From: an uncultured Anaeromyxobacter sp.
Lineage (GTDB): Bacteria > Myxococcota > Myxococcia > Myxococcales > Anaeromyxobacteraceae
Length of the DNA stretch: 43,767 bases
Assembly (NCBI GenBank): GCA_903855945.1
Contig: CAIOAK010000036.1
Coordinates: forward strand, 1-43,767
Direction: 5' to 3'
The notes beneath the pieces are model-generated. The model was not told the origin of the DNA. It ran no database searches and worked only from the letters and a program-made list of their open reading frames with translations. The position numbers and the translations under genes are program-made. Positions 1 to 8,919 of the stretch are shown one piece after another. Positions within the stretch are counted from its first letter, which is position 1, and each line of letters opens with the position of its first letter.

Positions 1-1791
1 ACCTTTGGCGATGGCAGCACGAGCACGCTCAAGAACCCGACCCACGTCTATGCACCCGCGGGTACGTTCAGCGTCACTCTCAAGGCAACCAATGCGGGAG
101 GCTCCAGCAGTGTGACCAAGAGCGTGACTGTCGGCGGTGGCGGTGGCGGCGGCACCGGTATGACCATCGATCAGACCATCTCCGACCAGGCCCAGTCGGC
201 GACCATCGCCTTCGACGGCCTCGCCTTCGTGACCGGGAGCTTCTGCGCCCAGACCTTCTACCCTCCCGGGAAGGTGGCCGACTTCTTCGGCTTCCAGTAC
301 CTGCGGGACAACGACCCCTCCAACCTCGGGCACAACACCGAGTTCACGACCCTCTCCGCCGACCCCGTTCTCGCCGTTCTCACGGACGCCCAGATCCGGA
401 CCTTCGTCACGCTCGCCCAGGAGGAGCAGGCGCTGTCGGATGCCTACGGATACGCGCGATTCCCCCTCGCCAGGGCGTTCCGCCGCCTGGCCGACGGCGA
501 CGTGCCGTCGGGCGCCACCGGCCTGAGTCGCGACGCCGTCAAGGCCTACTCCGCGTCGCTCTTCGCCATCGACGGGCAGATGAGCTGGCTGCGGGCGACG
601 GCCTACTCGAGCGTGCTCGGTTCCATGGACGCCACCCAGAAGGCGGTTCTCGACGCGATGAAGGGGAAGGGGGCAGCCGACTGGAAGCAGCCCTCCTCGG
701 AGCCCTCCGCGCTCCAGACCTACGGGCAGTACAGCGTGCAGCTGCGCACCTACGCCGGCGAGATGCTGGCCTGGTACGTGGGCGACGTCGCCTCCGACGT
801 CTACTTCTGTCCGGAGCGGCAGGGCACCTACTTCGGCTCGTTCTTCATGAAGGACGTGAAGGCGATGCACAACCCGAACTACACCATCAGTTCCAACATG
901 ACGGCGGAGATGGGGGACGCGTTCCTCGCCGCCCTCGACACGACGCAGAAGGCGAAGATCACCGGGCTCGTCACCCAGCAGAAGAGCGACCTCCTCGCAC
1001 TCGTCGCCAAGCGGGACCAGCTCTCCGTGGCGCTGCGGAAGCTGCTGTCGTCGGGCAGCGCGGTGGACGAGGCCACGGTGCTCACGCTGTCCCGGCAGTA
1101 CGGCGAGCTCGACGGCGAGATCTCCTACTTCTACGCGACCGCCTTCTCCGAGGTGGCGGCCTCCCTCACCAGCGCCCAGAAGGCGACGCTCCTCGCGCTT
1201 CGAAAGACCGCCACGGCGGAGACGGGCGGCTCGCCCGACTACGACGCCACCTGCGGCAACGGCTACCTCTACTCGGCACCGCTCTCCTCTCCCCCGGTCA
1301 TCGAGAACACCGACTTCCTGTTCGGCTCCTCCTCCTTCGCCTTCTCGAGCTCCGCCTTCACGGACGGCGGCAGGCTCGCGAGCACCTACACCTGCGACGG
1401 GTCGAGCGTGAGCCCCGCGCTCTCCTGGTCGGGCGCGCCCGCGGGCACGACCGAGTACGCCCTGACGCTCACCACCATCGCCAACGACGGCACGAAGTAC
1501 AACTGGGTGCTCTACGGCATCCCCTCGAGCGTCTCCTCCCTCGCCCAGGGGACCACGGGCGTCGGGACCGCCGGCCAGAGCACCGACGGACCGGACCTCC
1601 GCTACTACGCCCCCTGCTCCACGGGTCCCGGCGACAAGACCTACACCTTCACCCTGTACGCGCTGTCCGGCTCGCCGTCCTTCTCCGTGCCGGCTGCGCA
1701 GGTCGGTGGGCCGGCCCTCGAGGCCGCCATCTCGGGCCTGACCCTCGCCAGCCGGCAGATCACGTTCGTCTACGCGCGGCAGGGAATGTGA
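1..1791 (+). CDS. Exported PKD-domain / PEBP-like (YbhB/YbcL) protein, 5' partial
   Basis: The frame is open from base 1, so the gene begins upstream of the window. The first ~45 residues are the end of a PKD beta-sandwich (FGDGS near the start, then YAPAGTFSVTL), followed by a Gly-rich linker. The middle (about residues 55-410) is helical with repeats such as LTDAQ, LDTTQKAK and LTSAQK; I do not recognise its family. The last ~150 residues resemble the YbhB/YbcL branch of phosphatidylethanolamine-binding proteins: FTDGG, YTCDG, SPALSWSGAP, WVLYGIP and a YYAPC segment where the family has a GPCPP-like ligand loop. It is probably secreted or surface-anchored, but the signal peptide is out of view. 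A decayed paralogue follows directly. Family assignment of the C-terminus is fairly secure; substrate and role are unknown. Confidence 0.8.
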   Translation, partial: TFGDGSTSTLKNPTHVYAPAGTFSVTLKATNAGGSSSVTKSVTVGGGGGGGTGMTIDQTISDQAQSATIAFDGLAFVTGSFCAQTFYPPGKVADFFGFQYLRDNDPSNLGHNTEFTTLSADPVLAVLTDAQIRTFVTLAQEEQALSDAYGYARFPLARAFRRLADGDVPSGATGLSRDAVKAYSASLFAIDGQMSWLRATAYSSVLGSMDATQKAVLDAMKGKGAADWKQPSSEPSALQTYGQYSVQLRTYAGEMLAWYVGDVASDVYFCPERQGTYFGSFFMKDVKAMHNPNYTISSNMTAEMGDAFLAALDTTQKAKITGLVTQQKSDLLALVAKRDQLSVALRKLLSSGSAVDEATVLTLSRQYGELDGEISYFYATAFSEVAASLTSAQKATLLALRKTATAETGGSPDYDATCGNGYLYSAPLSSPPVIENTDFLFGSSSFAFSSSAFTDGGRLASTYTCDGSSVSPALSWSGAPAGTTEYALTLTTIANDGTKYNWVLYGIPSSVSSLAQGTTGVGTAGQSTDGPDLRYYAPCSTGPGDKTYTFTLYALSGSPSFSVPAAQVGGPALEAAISGLTLASRQITFVYARQGM

Positions 1792-1820
1792 CGTCGGGCG
1801 TGGTCGAAAGGGGAGGAGCC

Positions 1821-2238
1821 GTGAGGATCGAGATCATCACCGTAGCCCTCCTGAGCTTCGTGGCCGGACCCGCGGCGGCCCAGGAGCGTCGTCCCCCGCC
1901 TCCGCCCGGGAGCTACTCGATCGAGCAGGCCACCTCCGACCGCGCCCAGCTCCACACCATCGCGTTCGACGGTCTCGCCTTCCTCACAGGGAGCTTCGGC
2001 CGCCACGGAACTGCGCCGGTTCCTGAAGGGGGAGGGGGCCGATGAGGCGCGCGTCCTCGCCCTCTCGCGTCGATACGGCGAGCTCGACGGCGAGGTCTCC
2101 TGGCTGTACGCGCGGGCCTTCGCGAAGGTGGCCCAGAGCCTGACCCCGGCCCAGCGGCAGGCGCTCGCGCGACTCCGGACCGATGCCCCTTCGGTACCCC
2201 GGGGGCCGTTGGCGAGGTTCTTCACGGCCGGACCGTGA
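1821..2238 (+). pseudogene. Decayed paralogue of the preceding gene (internal deletion plus frameshift)
   Basis: A GTG at 1821, preceded by GGGGAGGAG, opens a plausible signal peptide ending PAAAQ. The mature part starts like the helical region of the upstream protein (SIEQATSDRAQ, then IAFDGLAFLTGSF, against IDQTISDQAQ and IAFDGLAFVTGSF). At about 2000 the homology jumps some 270 residues and into another frame: 2001-2238 reads ATELRRFLKGEG, LALSRRYGELDGEVSWLYA and SLTPAQRQALARLR, matching the upstream copy's VALRKLLSSG, LSRQYGELDGEISYFYA and SLTSAQKATLLALR. The second frame ends at a TGA at 2236-2238. Neither the middle section nor the PEBP domain is present. The first frame alone would give an ~75-residue product ending at 2045. 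Best read as a tandem duplicate ruined by an out-of-frame deletion. Confidence 0.8.
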
Positions 2239-2246
2239 CTGCAGCG

Positions 2247-2264
2247 TCCGCACCTGAGTGCGGA
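2247..2264 (+). terminator. Hairpin between the pseudogene and the next lipoprotein gene
   Basis: TCCGCAC and GTGCGGA form a perfect 7-bp stem around a 4-base loop, nine bases after the pseudogene stop. No clear T-run follows, so it is a possible rather than certain intrinsic terminator. A second inverted repeat, GGGGCG (2340-2345) with CGCCCC (2356-2361), sits in the leader about 20 bases before the next start. Confidence 0.4.
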
Positions 2265-2381
2265 TTCCGCACGATGGCCGAGTCAAGGGGCCTGGGAATC
2301 ATGGACCTTTCACTCCGGCACGCCCCCTGCATATTTCCTGGGGCGAAACTTTTTCCGCCCCGGAGTGTTCCCTTGGACCGA

Positions 2382-5141
2382 ATGATCTCCCCCGTCCCGA
2401 AGCGTCTCGCCGCCCTGGGTCTCATCTGCGCCCTCTGCAGCGCATGCGGGTCCAGCTCCTCCGCCCCTTCAGGCGACCCGGGTACGGGCAGTGCCCCGGT
2501 GGCCGCCTTCACCTCGTCTCCCTCCTCTCCGGTGGTCGGCCAGACGGTGACCTTCACCGACACCTCCACCAACTCGCCCACCTCCTGGTCCTGGACCTTC
2601 GGGGACGGCGCGACCAGCACGTCGCAGAACCCGACCCACGCCTATGCGGCGGCGGGCGCCTTCACGGTGACCCTGACGGCTGGAAACTCCGCCGGGACGA
2701 ACGCCGCGACCCGGAGCGTGACCGTCACCGCAAGCACTCCCACCGCCCAGTACGTGCGCGTCGCGGGCGGGAGCTACGTGATGGGGGACCAGTTCAACTT
2801 CGTCGATCCGGCCCACCCCACCGACGAACTCCCGCTCCACACGGTGACCCTCTCGCCGTTCTACGTCGCCACCACCCTGGTGACGAACGCCGAGTACGCC
2901 ACCTACCTGAACGCCGCCCTGGCCGCGGCCTCGATCGAGGTCCGGTCGGGAATCGTCTACCCGACCGGGGGGACGAACATCCTCTTCTACACGACGACGG
3001 CCGTGCCCCTTTCCACCATCTCCCTCACCGGTGGGACGTTCGTCGTGCGCAGCGGACGGGAACTCCACCCGGTCACGGGTGTCCGCTGGTTCGGAGCGGC
3101 CGCCTACGCCAACTGGCTGAGCACCCGCGACGGCTACGTGCCCTGCTACAACCTCACCACGGGTGATTGCGCCATGACCGGGAACGGCTACCGCCTGCCA
3201 ACGGAGGCCGAGTGGGAGTTCGCCGCCCGGGGAGGGCAGACCAATGCCACCCACCTCTTCCCGTGGGCCCCTCCGGACACCAACGTGGACGGGCGGATCG
3301 CCAACTGGGAAGGCTCGGGCGATCCCTGGGAGGCCGCTGAATTCCCGCGCACCACGCCGGTGGGGTTCTACAACGGAACGCTCCAGACCAAGGCCGTCCA
3401 CAACTGGCCGGCCGCCGACGCCACCTACCAGACGCGGGACGGGTCCAACGCGCTCGGCCTCCACGACATGTCGGGCAACGTCTGGGAGTGGGTCAACGAC
3501 TGGTACTCGGCCACCTACTACCAGGACTGCGTCACCAACGACGTCACCACCGATCCGCCCGGCCCGGTGACGGGCACCATCTTCGCCGACCACGGGAACC
3601 TGGCCTACCGCGCCCTGCGCGGCGGCAACTGGTGGAACGGCGGCGGCCAGCAGTTCTACGGGCACAGCCGGATCTCCAACCGGAACCCCTCCTGGTCCCT
3701 CGGCGGCCCACTCGTCACCGGCAACCCCGACGCCGACTGGCTCCAGGTCGGCTTCCGCCTGGTGCGGCCGGACAAGTCGGCCGTCACCCGCACCATCGGC
3801 CTCCTGCAGAACACGAGCAAGGCCTACCCCGGCTACACGCTCATGTCCCCCCTGCACAGCACCTACACCTATCTCCTCGACAACGCGGGGAACTACGTCC
3901 GCCGATGGAAGTCCACCGGGGAGCCGGGCCGTTCGTCCTACCTCCTGGAGAACGGTCACATGATCCGGGCCAGCGCCATGCCGAACGCCGGCCCCTCCAC
4001 GGGAGGCGGCGAGGGCGGACGCATCGAGGAGTACGACTGGGATGGGGTCCTGGTGTGGGCGTTCGACTACTACAGCTCCACCTACATCGCGCACCACGAC
4101 TTCAAGGTCCTGCCCAACGGCAACGTGCTGGTGCTGGTGGCCGAGAAGAAGGTCTACGCGGACGTCCTCGCGGCCGGCTTCAACCCCGCCCTGCTGGACG
4201 TGAGCATCACCGGTTCGGGCGCTGGCCAGGGCTACATGCTTCCCGACTACGTGATCGAGGTGAAGCCCACCAGGCCGTACGGCGGCACGGTCGTGTGGGA
4301 ATGGCACATCTGGGATCACCTGGTGCAGGACTTCGACGCCACGAAGAGCAACTACGGCGTCGTGGGCGGCCATCCGGAGTTGATCGACCCGAACGGAGTG
4401 GGGAATGGCAAGATCCCCCAGTTCTGGAACCACGTGAACGGGATCGACTACCACCCCGGGTTCGACCAGATCATGATCAGCGTCCGCGGCAACAGTGAAC
4501 TCATCGTGATCGACCACTCGACGACCACCGCACAGGCCGCCAGCCACGCCGGCGGCAAGTACGGGAAGGGTGGCGACATCCTGTACCGCTGGGGCTACTC
4601 GGCGCAGTACGATCGGGGCCCCGCCTCCGACCGGAAGCTCTACCAGCAGCATCACACCCACTGGATCGAGCCGGGCCTCCCCGGCGCCGGCAACATCCTG
4701 ATCTTCAACAACGGAATCGGGCGCGGCTACTCCTCCGCGGACGAGATCGTGCCTCCGGTGGATTCCTCCGGCGTCTACACCCTGGCCACGGGCGCCGCCT
4801 TCGGACCCACCTCGCCGACCTGGACGTACGTGGGCACCCCGACCTCGAGCTTCTACTCCGCCGAGATCTCCGGCGCCCAGCGCCTTCCCAACGGGAACAC
4901 GCTCATCACCGAGGGTGTGAAGGGCAACCTCTTCGAGGTCACGACCGCGGGCGAGATGGTCTGGCGGTACCTGAACCCGGTCACCACGACGCCCCTGGCC
5001 CAGGGAAGCACCATCCCGGTGGACCCGGGAAGGACCGACCAGTTCATGAATGCGGTATTCCGGGTCACCCGCTATGGAACGACCTTCCCGGGCCTGGTGG
5101 GCCGGGATCTGACACCCATCGGGCCCATCGAGACCTACTGA
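2382..5141 (+). CDS. Lipoprotein with PKD, FGE-sulfatase (SUMF1)-like and arylsulfotransferase-like domains
   Basis: The frame is open from 2235, but ATG 2382 gives a lipoprotein signal peptide with lipobox CSAC (Cys22). Residues ~37-117 are a PKD domain (WTFGDGA, HAYAAAGAFTVTL). Residues ~124-460 look like a formylglycine-generating-enzyme/SUMF1 fold: PTEAEWEFAARGG, LHDMSGNVWEWVNDWY, LRGGNWW and VGFRLVRP. From ~465 to the end the pattern is that of bacterial arylsulfotransferases (ASST), a beta-propeller with blade motifs such as HHDFKVLPNGNVL, WNHVNGIDYHP, ISVRGNSELIVID and QQHHTHW; these His and Arg residues are candidates for the ASST catalytic set. ASST enzymes move sulfate between phenolic compounds without PAPS. 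Whether the FGE-like part is catalytic is unclear. The stop overlaps the next start by one base (TGATG), so the genes are probably cotranslated. The domain combination is unusual. Confidence 0.85.
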   Translation: MISPVPKRLAALGLICALCSACGSSSSAPSGDPGTGSAPVAAFTSSPSSPVVGQTVTFTDTSTNSPTSWSWTFGDGATSTSQNPTHAYAAAGAFTVTLTAGNSAGTNAATRSVTVTASTPTAQYVRVAGGSYVMGDQFNFVDPAHPTDELPLHTVTLSPFYVATTLVTNAEYATYLNAALAAASIEVRSGIVYPTGGTNILFYTTTAVPLSTISLTGGTFVVRSGRELHPVTGVRWFGAAAYANWLSTRDGYVPCYNLTTGDCAMTGNGYRLPTEAEWEFAARGGQTNATHLFPWAPPDTNVDGRIANWEGSGDPWEAAEFPRTTPVGFYNGTLQTKAVHNWPAADATYQTRDGSNALGLHDMSGNVWEWVNDWYSATYYQDCVTNDVTTDPPGPVTGTIFADHGNLAYRALRGGNWWNGGGQQFYGHSRISNRNPSWSLGGPLVTGNPDADWLQVGFRLVRPDKSAVTRTIGLLQNTSKAYPGYTLMSPLHSTYTYLLDNAGNYVRRWKSTGEPGRSSYLLENGHMIRASAMPNAGPSTGGGEGGRIEEYDWDGVLVWAFDYYSSTYIAHHDFKVLPNGNVLVLVAEKKVYADVLAAGFNPALLDVSITGSGAGQGYMLPDYVIEVKPTRPYGGTVVWEWHIWDHLVQDFDATKSNYGVVGGHPELIDPNGVGNGKIPQFWNHVNGIDYHPGFDQIMISVRGNSELIVIDHSTTTAQAASHAGGKYGKGGDILYRWGYSAQYDRGPASDRKLYQQHHTHWIEPGLPGAGNILIFNNGIGRGYSSADEIVPPVDSSGVYTLATGAAFGPTSPTWTYVGTPTSSFYSAEISGAQRLPNGNTLITEGVKGNLFEVTTAGEMVWRYLNPVTTTPLAQGSTIPVDPGRTDQFMNAVFRVTRYGTTFPGLVGRDLTPIGPIETY

Positions 5142-6658
5142 TGCACCGCCGACACGCCTCCCTCGCCGGTATCTTCGTCCTGGGGGCCCTCGTCCTCGCC
5201 GGATGCGGGAGTTCCACCGCGTCATCCGGACCGAGCGGCGGCACGGGTACCACCGGCCCGACGGGCTCCACCGGTCCCACCGGCCCGGCCGACCTGCACG
5301 GAAGCGTGCTGCTCGGGTCCCCCACGGCGAACTCGATCAAGGTGAGCATCCTCTCGCCCGACCAGTCGGGTACGGTCAGCGTCCAGTACGGAACGGCGCC
5401 GGGCGCCTACCCGGGGGAGACCGCGGTGGCCTCCCTCTCGCCGGGCGTACCGACGGTGATCGCGTTCGGCGGGCTCGCCCCGGACACCGCCTACCGGTAC
5501 CGCGTCCGCTTCCAGTCGGCGGATGGCGTGGGCTCGGGTGTCACGGCGGAATGGGGCTTCCACACCGCGCGACCGGCGGGAAGCAGCTTCACGTTCACCG
5601 TCCAGGCCGACTCCCACCTGGACGAGAACTCCAACCTGGATCTCTACCGGACCACGCTCGGGAACGTGTTCTCCGACGCCCCCGACTTCCACGTGGACCT
5701 GGGCGACACCTTCATGTGCGAGAAGCACTCGGCCCCGCTGACCGCGGTGGTCCTGGCCGCGCCCGACCGGCCCACCGTCGTGGCCAGGTACGTCTACGAG
5801 CGGACCCACTTCGGCATCGCCGCCCGGACGGCTCCCCTCTTCCTCGTGAACGGGAACCACGAGGGGGAGTCGGGGTGGCTCGGCAACGGGACCGGGGAGA
5901 GCCTGCCGATCTGGACCACCCAGGCCCGCCAGACCTACTACCTGAACCCCGTTCCAGACACCTTCTACGGCGGCGACACGGTAGACGAGCCCTGGGTGGG
6001 CAAGCGGGCTTCCTGGTACTCCTGGACCTGGGGCGACGCCCTCTTCGTGGTGCTCGACCCCTTCTGGAACACGACGACCAAGCCCGGTTCGGACGGATGG
6101 AGCCTGACGCTCGGGGACCGGCAGTACCGCTGGCTCGAGTCCACCCTGGCCGCGAGCGGCGCCCGCTTCAGGTTCGTCTTCATCCACAACCTGGTCGGGG
6201 GACTCGACGGGCAGATGCGCGGCGGCGCGGAGGCCGCACCGTACTTCGAGTGGGGAGGGAGGAACGCGGACGGGACGGCGGGCTACGCGACCCGGAGGCC
6301 CGGCTGGAGCCTCCCGATTCATTCACTATTAGTGAAATACGGGGTCACGGCCGTCTTCCACGGCCACGACCATCTCTACGCGAAGCAGGACCTCGACGGC
6401 GTCGTCTACCAGGAGGTCCCCCAGCCGAGCGCCAGCAACACCCAGAGCGGGCCGGGGCTCGCGGCGCAGTACCACTACGCGTCCGGGACCATCCTCTCCA
6501 GTTCGGGCCACCTCCGGGTGACCGTCTCCCCGGCCGGGGTCACCGCCAGGTACGTTCGCGCCTGGCTCCCTGCCAGCGAGAGCGCCACCCAGAAGAACGG
6601 ACAGGTGGCGGACACCTGGACGGTGACGGCTCCGGCGACGAGCCCGGCTGCGAAGTGA
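5141..6658 (+). CDS. Purple-acid-phosphatase-like metallophosphoesterase lipoprotein with Gly-Pro-Thr stalk (copy 1)
   Basis: ATG 5141 overlaps the preceding TGA. The signal peptide ends in lipobox VLAGC (Cys22). A Ser/Gly stretch and GPTG-type repeats (residues ~32-50) form a short collagen-like stalk, then a fibronectin-like domain (~55-145) as in purple acid phosphatases. The calcineurin-like phosphoesterase domain shows the metal motifs DSH (157-159), LGD (187-189), GNHE (238-241), a later HN and GHDH. The product should be a lipid-anchored metal-dependent phosphatase outside the cytoplasm; its substrate cannot be told. A 15-bp palindrome lies inside the gene at 6322-6336 and forces rare codons (TCA, CTA, TTA), unlike the paralogue. 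The stop overlaps the next start as GTGA. Confidence 0.85.
   Translation: MHRRHASLAGIFVLGALVLAGCGSSTASSGPSGGTGTTGPTGSTGPTGPADLHGSVLLGSPTANSIKVSILSPDQSGTVSVQYGTAPGAYPGETAVASLSPGVPTVIAFGGLAPDTAYRYRVRFQSADGVGSGVTAEWGFHTARPAGSSFTFTVQADSHLDENSNLDLYRTTLGNVFSDAPDFHVDLGDTFMCEKHSAPLTAVVLAAPDRPTVVARYVYERTHFGIAARTAPLFLVNGNHEGESGWLGNGTGESLPIWTTQARQTYYLNPVPDTFYGGDTVDEPWVGKRASWYSWTWGDALFVVLDPFWNTTTKPGSDGWSLTLGDRQYRWLESTLAASGARFRFVFIHNLVGGLDGQMRGGAEAAPYFEWGGRNADGTAGYATRRPGWSLPIHSLLVKYGVTAVFHGHDHLYAKQDLDGVVYQEVPQPSASNTQSGPGLAAQYHYASGTILSSSGHLRVTVSPAGVTARYVRAWLPASESATQKNGQVADTWTVTAPATSPAAK
6322..6336. repeat. Dispersed palindrome TTCACTA-T-TAGTGAA, copy A (inside a CDS)
   Basis: A perfect 7+1+7 inverted repeat. 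It lies in the phosphatase gene in the phase T|TCA|CTA|TTA|GTG|AA. These AT-rich Leu and Ser codons are very unlike the surrounding GC-ending codons. The adjacent paralogue has CAC CAG TTG ATG GTC at the same place, so the protein does not require them. Two more coding copies lie at 17916-17938 and 23657-23671. Confidence 0.8.
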
Positions 6659-8145
6659 TCGCGATCCGCCGCAGCTTTTCGGCGCTCGCGCTGCTGGCGC
6701 TCCTCGCCTCGACGGGGTGCGGCTCGTCGAGCCGAGGTTCATCCGGCTCCACCGGGCCGACCGGTGCCACGGGCCCCACCGGCCCTCCGGGGCCGACGGG
6801 CGTCCCGGGTCCCGCGTTCCTGGGAAACGTGATCCTGGGCTCTCCCACCGACAGCTCCGTCCAGGCCAACGTCTTCTCCCCCGATCAGCGCGGGACCATC
6901 TACGTGGCGTGGGGCAGCACCTCCGGGACCTACACGGCCTGGTCCGCCCTCGTGACCCTTCCGGCGGCGTTCCCCGTCGAGGTCGCCGTCACCGGGCTCG
7001 TCCCGGACACCCGCTACTTCTACCGGCTCCATTTCATGGCCGACGGAGCCGGCGGCTTCGCCGCGGGGGACGAGTCCAGCTTCCACACCGCCCGCGCTCC
7101 GGGAAGCACCTTCGCCTTCGCGCTCCAGGGCGACTCCCACCCGGAGCGTGCACGCTCCCAGTTCGACGAGACCCTCTACCAGCGTACGCTGAGCTCGGCC
7201 GCGTCCGACCAGCCCGACTTCTACGTGGCCATGGGCGACGACTTCAGCGTCGACAACCTCGATCCAGCCACGGTCACCCAGGCCCAGGTGACGGAGCGCT
7301 ACACGCTGCAGCGCCCCTGGCTGGGGCTCGTCGGACGGTCGGCGCCGGTATTCCTGGTGAACGGCAACCACGAGCAGGCGGCCCGCTACCTGCTCGACGG
7401 GACTCCCAACAACGTGGCGGTGTGGGCCCAGAATGCACGCAACGCCCACTACTCCCAGCCAGCCCCCGACGGCTTCTACACCGGCAACCCCGAGGTCGTT
7501 CCCCACATCGGACTGCTGCGGAACCACTTCGCCTGGACCTGGGGCGACGCACTCTTCGTGGTCATCGACCCGTACTGGGGCTCCGCGATCTGCGTGGACG
7601 ACCCCTTCTACGGGGGTGCCAAGCGGAGCAACCTCTGGGACGTCACCCACGGGGAGGAGCAGTACCGCTGGCTCGAGGCCACGCTCCGCGGGAGCAAGGC
7701 CCGCTGGAAGTTCGTCCTCGCCCACCACGTGATGGGCACGCAGCGGGGCGGCGTCGAGCTCGCCGGGAACTACGAGTGGGGCGGCAGGAGCGGCACCGGA
7801 ACGTGGGCCTTCCCGACCAACCGACCGGGGTGGGACCTGCCCATCCACCAGTTGATGGTCGAGAACCACGTCACCATCTTCTTCCAGGGGCACGACCACA
7901 TCTGGGCGCACCAGCAGCTCGACGGCGTGACCTACCAGACCCTCCCGGAGCCGGCCGATCCGTTCTACGCGCTCTTCAACGCCGACGCCTTCCTCACCGG
8001 AGACAAGCTCCCCAACACCGGATACACGCGGGTGTCCGTGAGCCCGACGGGTGTGACGGTCGAGTACGTGCGCACCTGGCTCCCGAAGGACGAGGGACCG
8101 GGCAAGGTGAGCGGCACGGTGGCGTTCCGCTACACGATCCCCTAG
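6655..8145 (+). CDS. Purple-acid-phosphatase-like metallophosphoesterase lipoprotein with Gly-Pro-Thr stalk (copy 2)
   Basis: GTG 6655 overlaps the upstream TGA (GTGA). The frame is open far upstream, but only this start gives a lipoprotein signal (LASTGC, Cys22). GPTG/GPPG repeats follow (residues ~31-54), then a fibronectin-like domain and a calcineurin-like phosphoesterase domain with GDSH, MGDDF, GNHE, HHVMG and GHDH. It is a paralogue of the preceding gene over its whole length (matching FSPDQ, GTPN/GNGT, EEQYRWLEATL and RPGWDLPIHQL segments), so the pair arose by tandem duplication. The product is a predicted lipid-anchored phosphatase or phosphodiesterase outside the cytoplasm. The codons opposite copy 1's palindrome are ordinary GC-rich ones here. 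Confidence 0.85.
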   Translation: MIAIRRSFSALALLALLASTGCGSSSRGSSGSTGPTGATGPTGPPGPTGVPGPAFLGNVILGSPTDSSVQANVFSPDQRGTIYVAWGSTSGTYTAWSALVTLPAAFPVEVAVTGLVPDTRYFYRLHFMADGAGGFAAGDESSFHTARAPGSTFAFALQGDSHPERARSQFDETLYQRTLSSAASDQPDFYVAMGDDFSVDNLDPATVTQAQVTERYTLQRPWLGLVGRSAPVFLVNGNHEQAARYLLDGTPNNVAVWAQNARNAHYSQPAPDGFYTGNPEVVPHIGLLRNHFAWTWGDALFVVIDPYWGSAICVDDPFYGGAKRSNLWDVTHGEEQYRWLEATLRGSKARWKFVLAHHVMGTQRGGVELAGNYEWGGRSGTGTWAFPTNRPGWDLPIHQLMVENHVTIFFQGHDHIWAHQQLDGVTYQTLPEPADPFYALFNADAFLTGDKLPNTGYTRVSVSPTGVTVEYVRTWLPKDEGPGKVSGTVAFRYTIP

Positions 8146-8154
8146 CTTTCCGGC

Positions 8155-8913
8155 GTGGGGTTCGTGGCCGGAATGCTGGGTGGGCTCCTCGCGGGCCTGT
8201 TCGGCGTCGGGGGCGGGATCATCCTCGTCCCGGCGCTCGGGCTCCTGCTCGGCCTCGGACAGCAGGACGCGCAGGGGGTCACGCTCGCGGTCCTGCTCCT
8301 GCCGATCGGGTTGCCGGCGCTGCTCGCCTATCGACGGAAGGTGGAGATCCGCTGGCGGCTCGTCGGGGCGATGATCGGCGGGTTCGTGGTCACCGTGGCG
8401 CCCGGGGCCTGGGCGGCCAACGCCCTCGACGCCCGGCAGCTGCGGGGGATCTTCGCGGGATTCGTGGTGATCGTCGCGGTGCGGATGTGGAGGCGGGGGC
8501 GCGGCGATGCGCGGTCCGAACCGGTCGCCGTCCCCGTCCGCCCGAGCGACTGGAACGGTGTCTGGATCGGTGCGCTCGGGGGATTCCTCTCCGGACTGCT
8601 CGGGGTGGGAGGAGCGGTCATCATGATCCCGTTCCTCCTCGGCGTCATGCGACTCGACCAGCACGAGGCGCAGGCGACGACGCTCGCCGTGATGCTGCCA
8701 CCGGTCGGGCTCCCGGGGGTCCTGGCATACGCCCACGCGCGCCACGCGCTCCCCTGGGTGATCATGGCCTGGGTCGCGGCCGGCTTCCTCGTCGGAGCAC
8801 TCGCCGGCGCACAGCTCGCCGTCCGGATGCACACGAGGGTGCTCGCGCGGGTCTTCGCGGTATTCCTGCTCGGCGTCGCTGCCCGGCTCGCCTGGGCGAC
8901 GCTCGCCGGGTGA
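8155..8913 (+). CDS. TauE/SafE-family (sulfite exporter-like) permease
   Basis: A 252-residue integral membrane protein. Two homologous halves each carry the family signature: LFGVGGGIILVP near residue 15 and LLGVGGAVIMIP near residue 150, with about eight hydrophobic segments overall. The family exports sulfite, sulfoacetate or related small organosulfur anions; TauE/SafE members are very diverse, so the substrate is inferred only. The start is GTG 8155, nine bases after the preceding stop, without an obvious Shine-Dalgarno sequence. Downstream on the same strand lie rhodanese, an SQR-like flavoprotein and a GST-like gene, which supports a sulfur-handling role. Confidence 0.85.
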   Translation: MGFVAGMLGGLLAGLFGVGGGIILVPALGLLLGLGQQDAQGVTLAVLLLPIGLPALLAYRRKVEIRWRLVGAMIGGFVVTVAPGAWAANALDARQLRGIFAGFVVIVAVRMWRRGRGDARSEPVAVPVRPSDWNGVWIGALGGFLSGLLGVGGAVIMIPFLLGVMRLDQHEAQATTLAVMLPPVGLPGVLAYAHARHALPWVIMAWVAAGFLVGALAGAQLAVRMHTRVLARVFAVFLLGVAARLAWATLAG

Positions 8914-8919
8914 CGCTCG

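Noticed and set aside
2469-5225. Long minus-strand open frame (918 residues) opposite the FGE/ASST lipoprotein
   Set aside because: It is a GC-rich shadow: Arg, Gly and Val-heavy composition, no motifs, and the plus-strand gene has clear domains.
5203-6654. Upstream extension of the second phosphatase frame across the first phosphatase gene
   Set aside because: It is the wrong frame over copy 1; the GTG at 6655 with a lipobox is the only sensible start.
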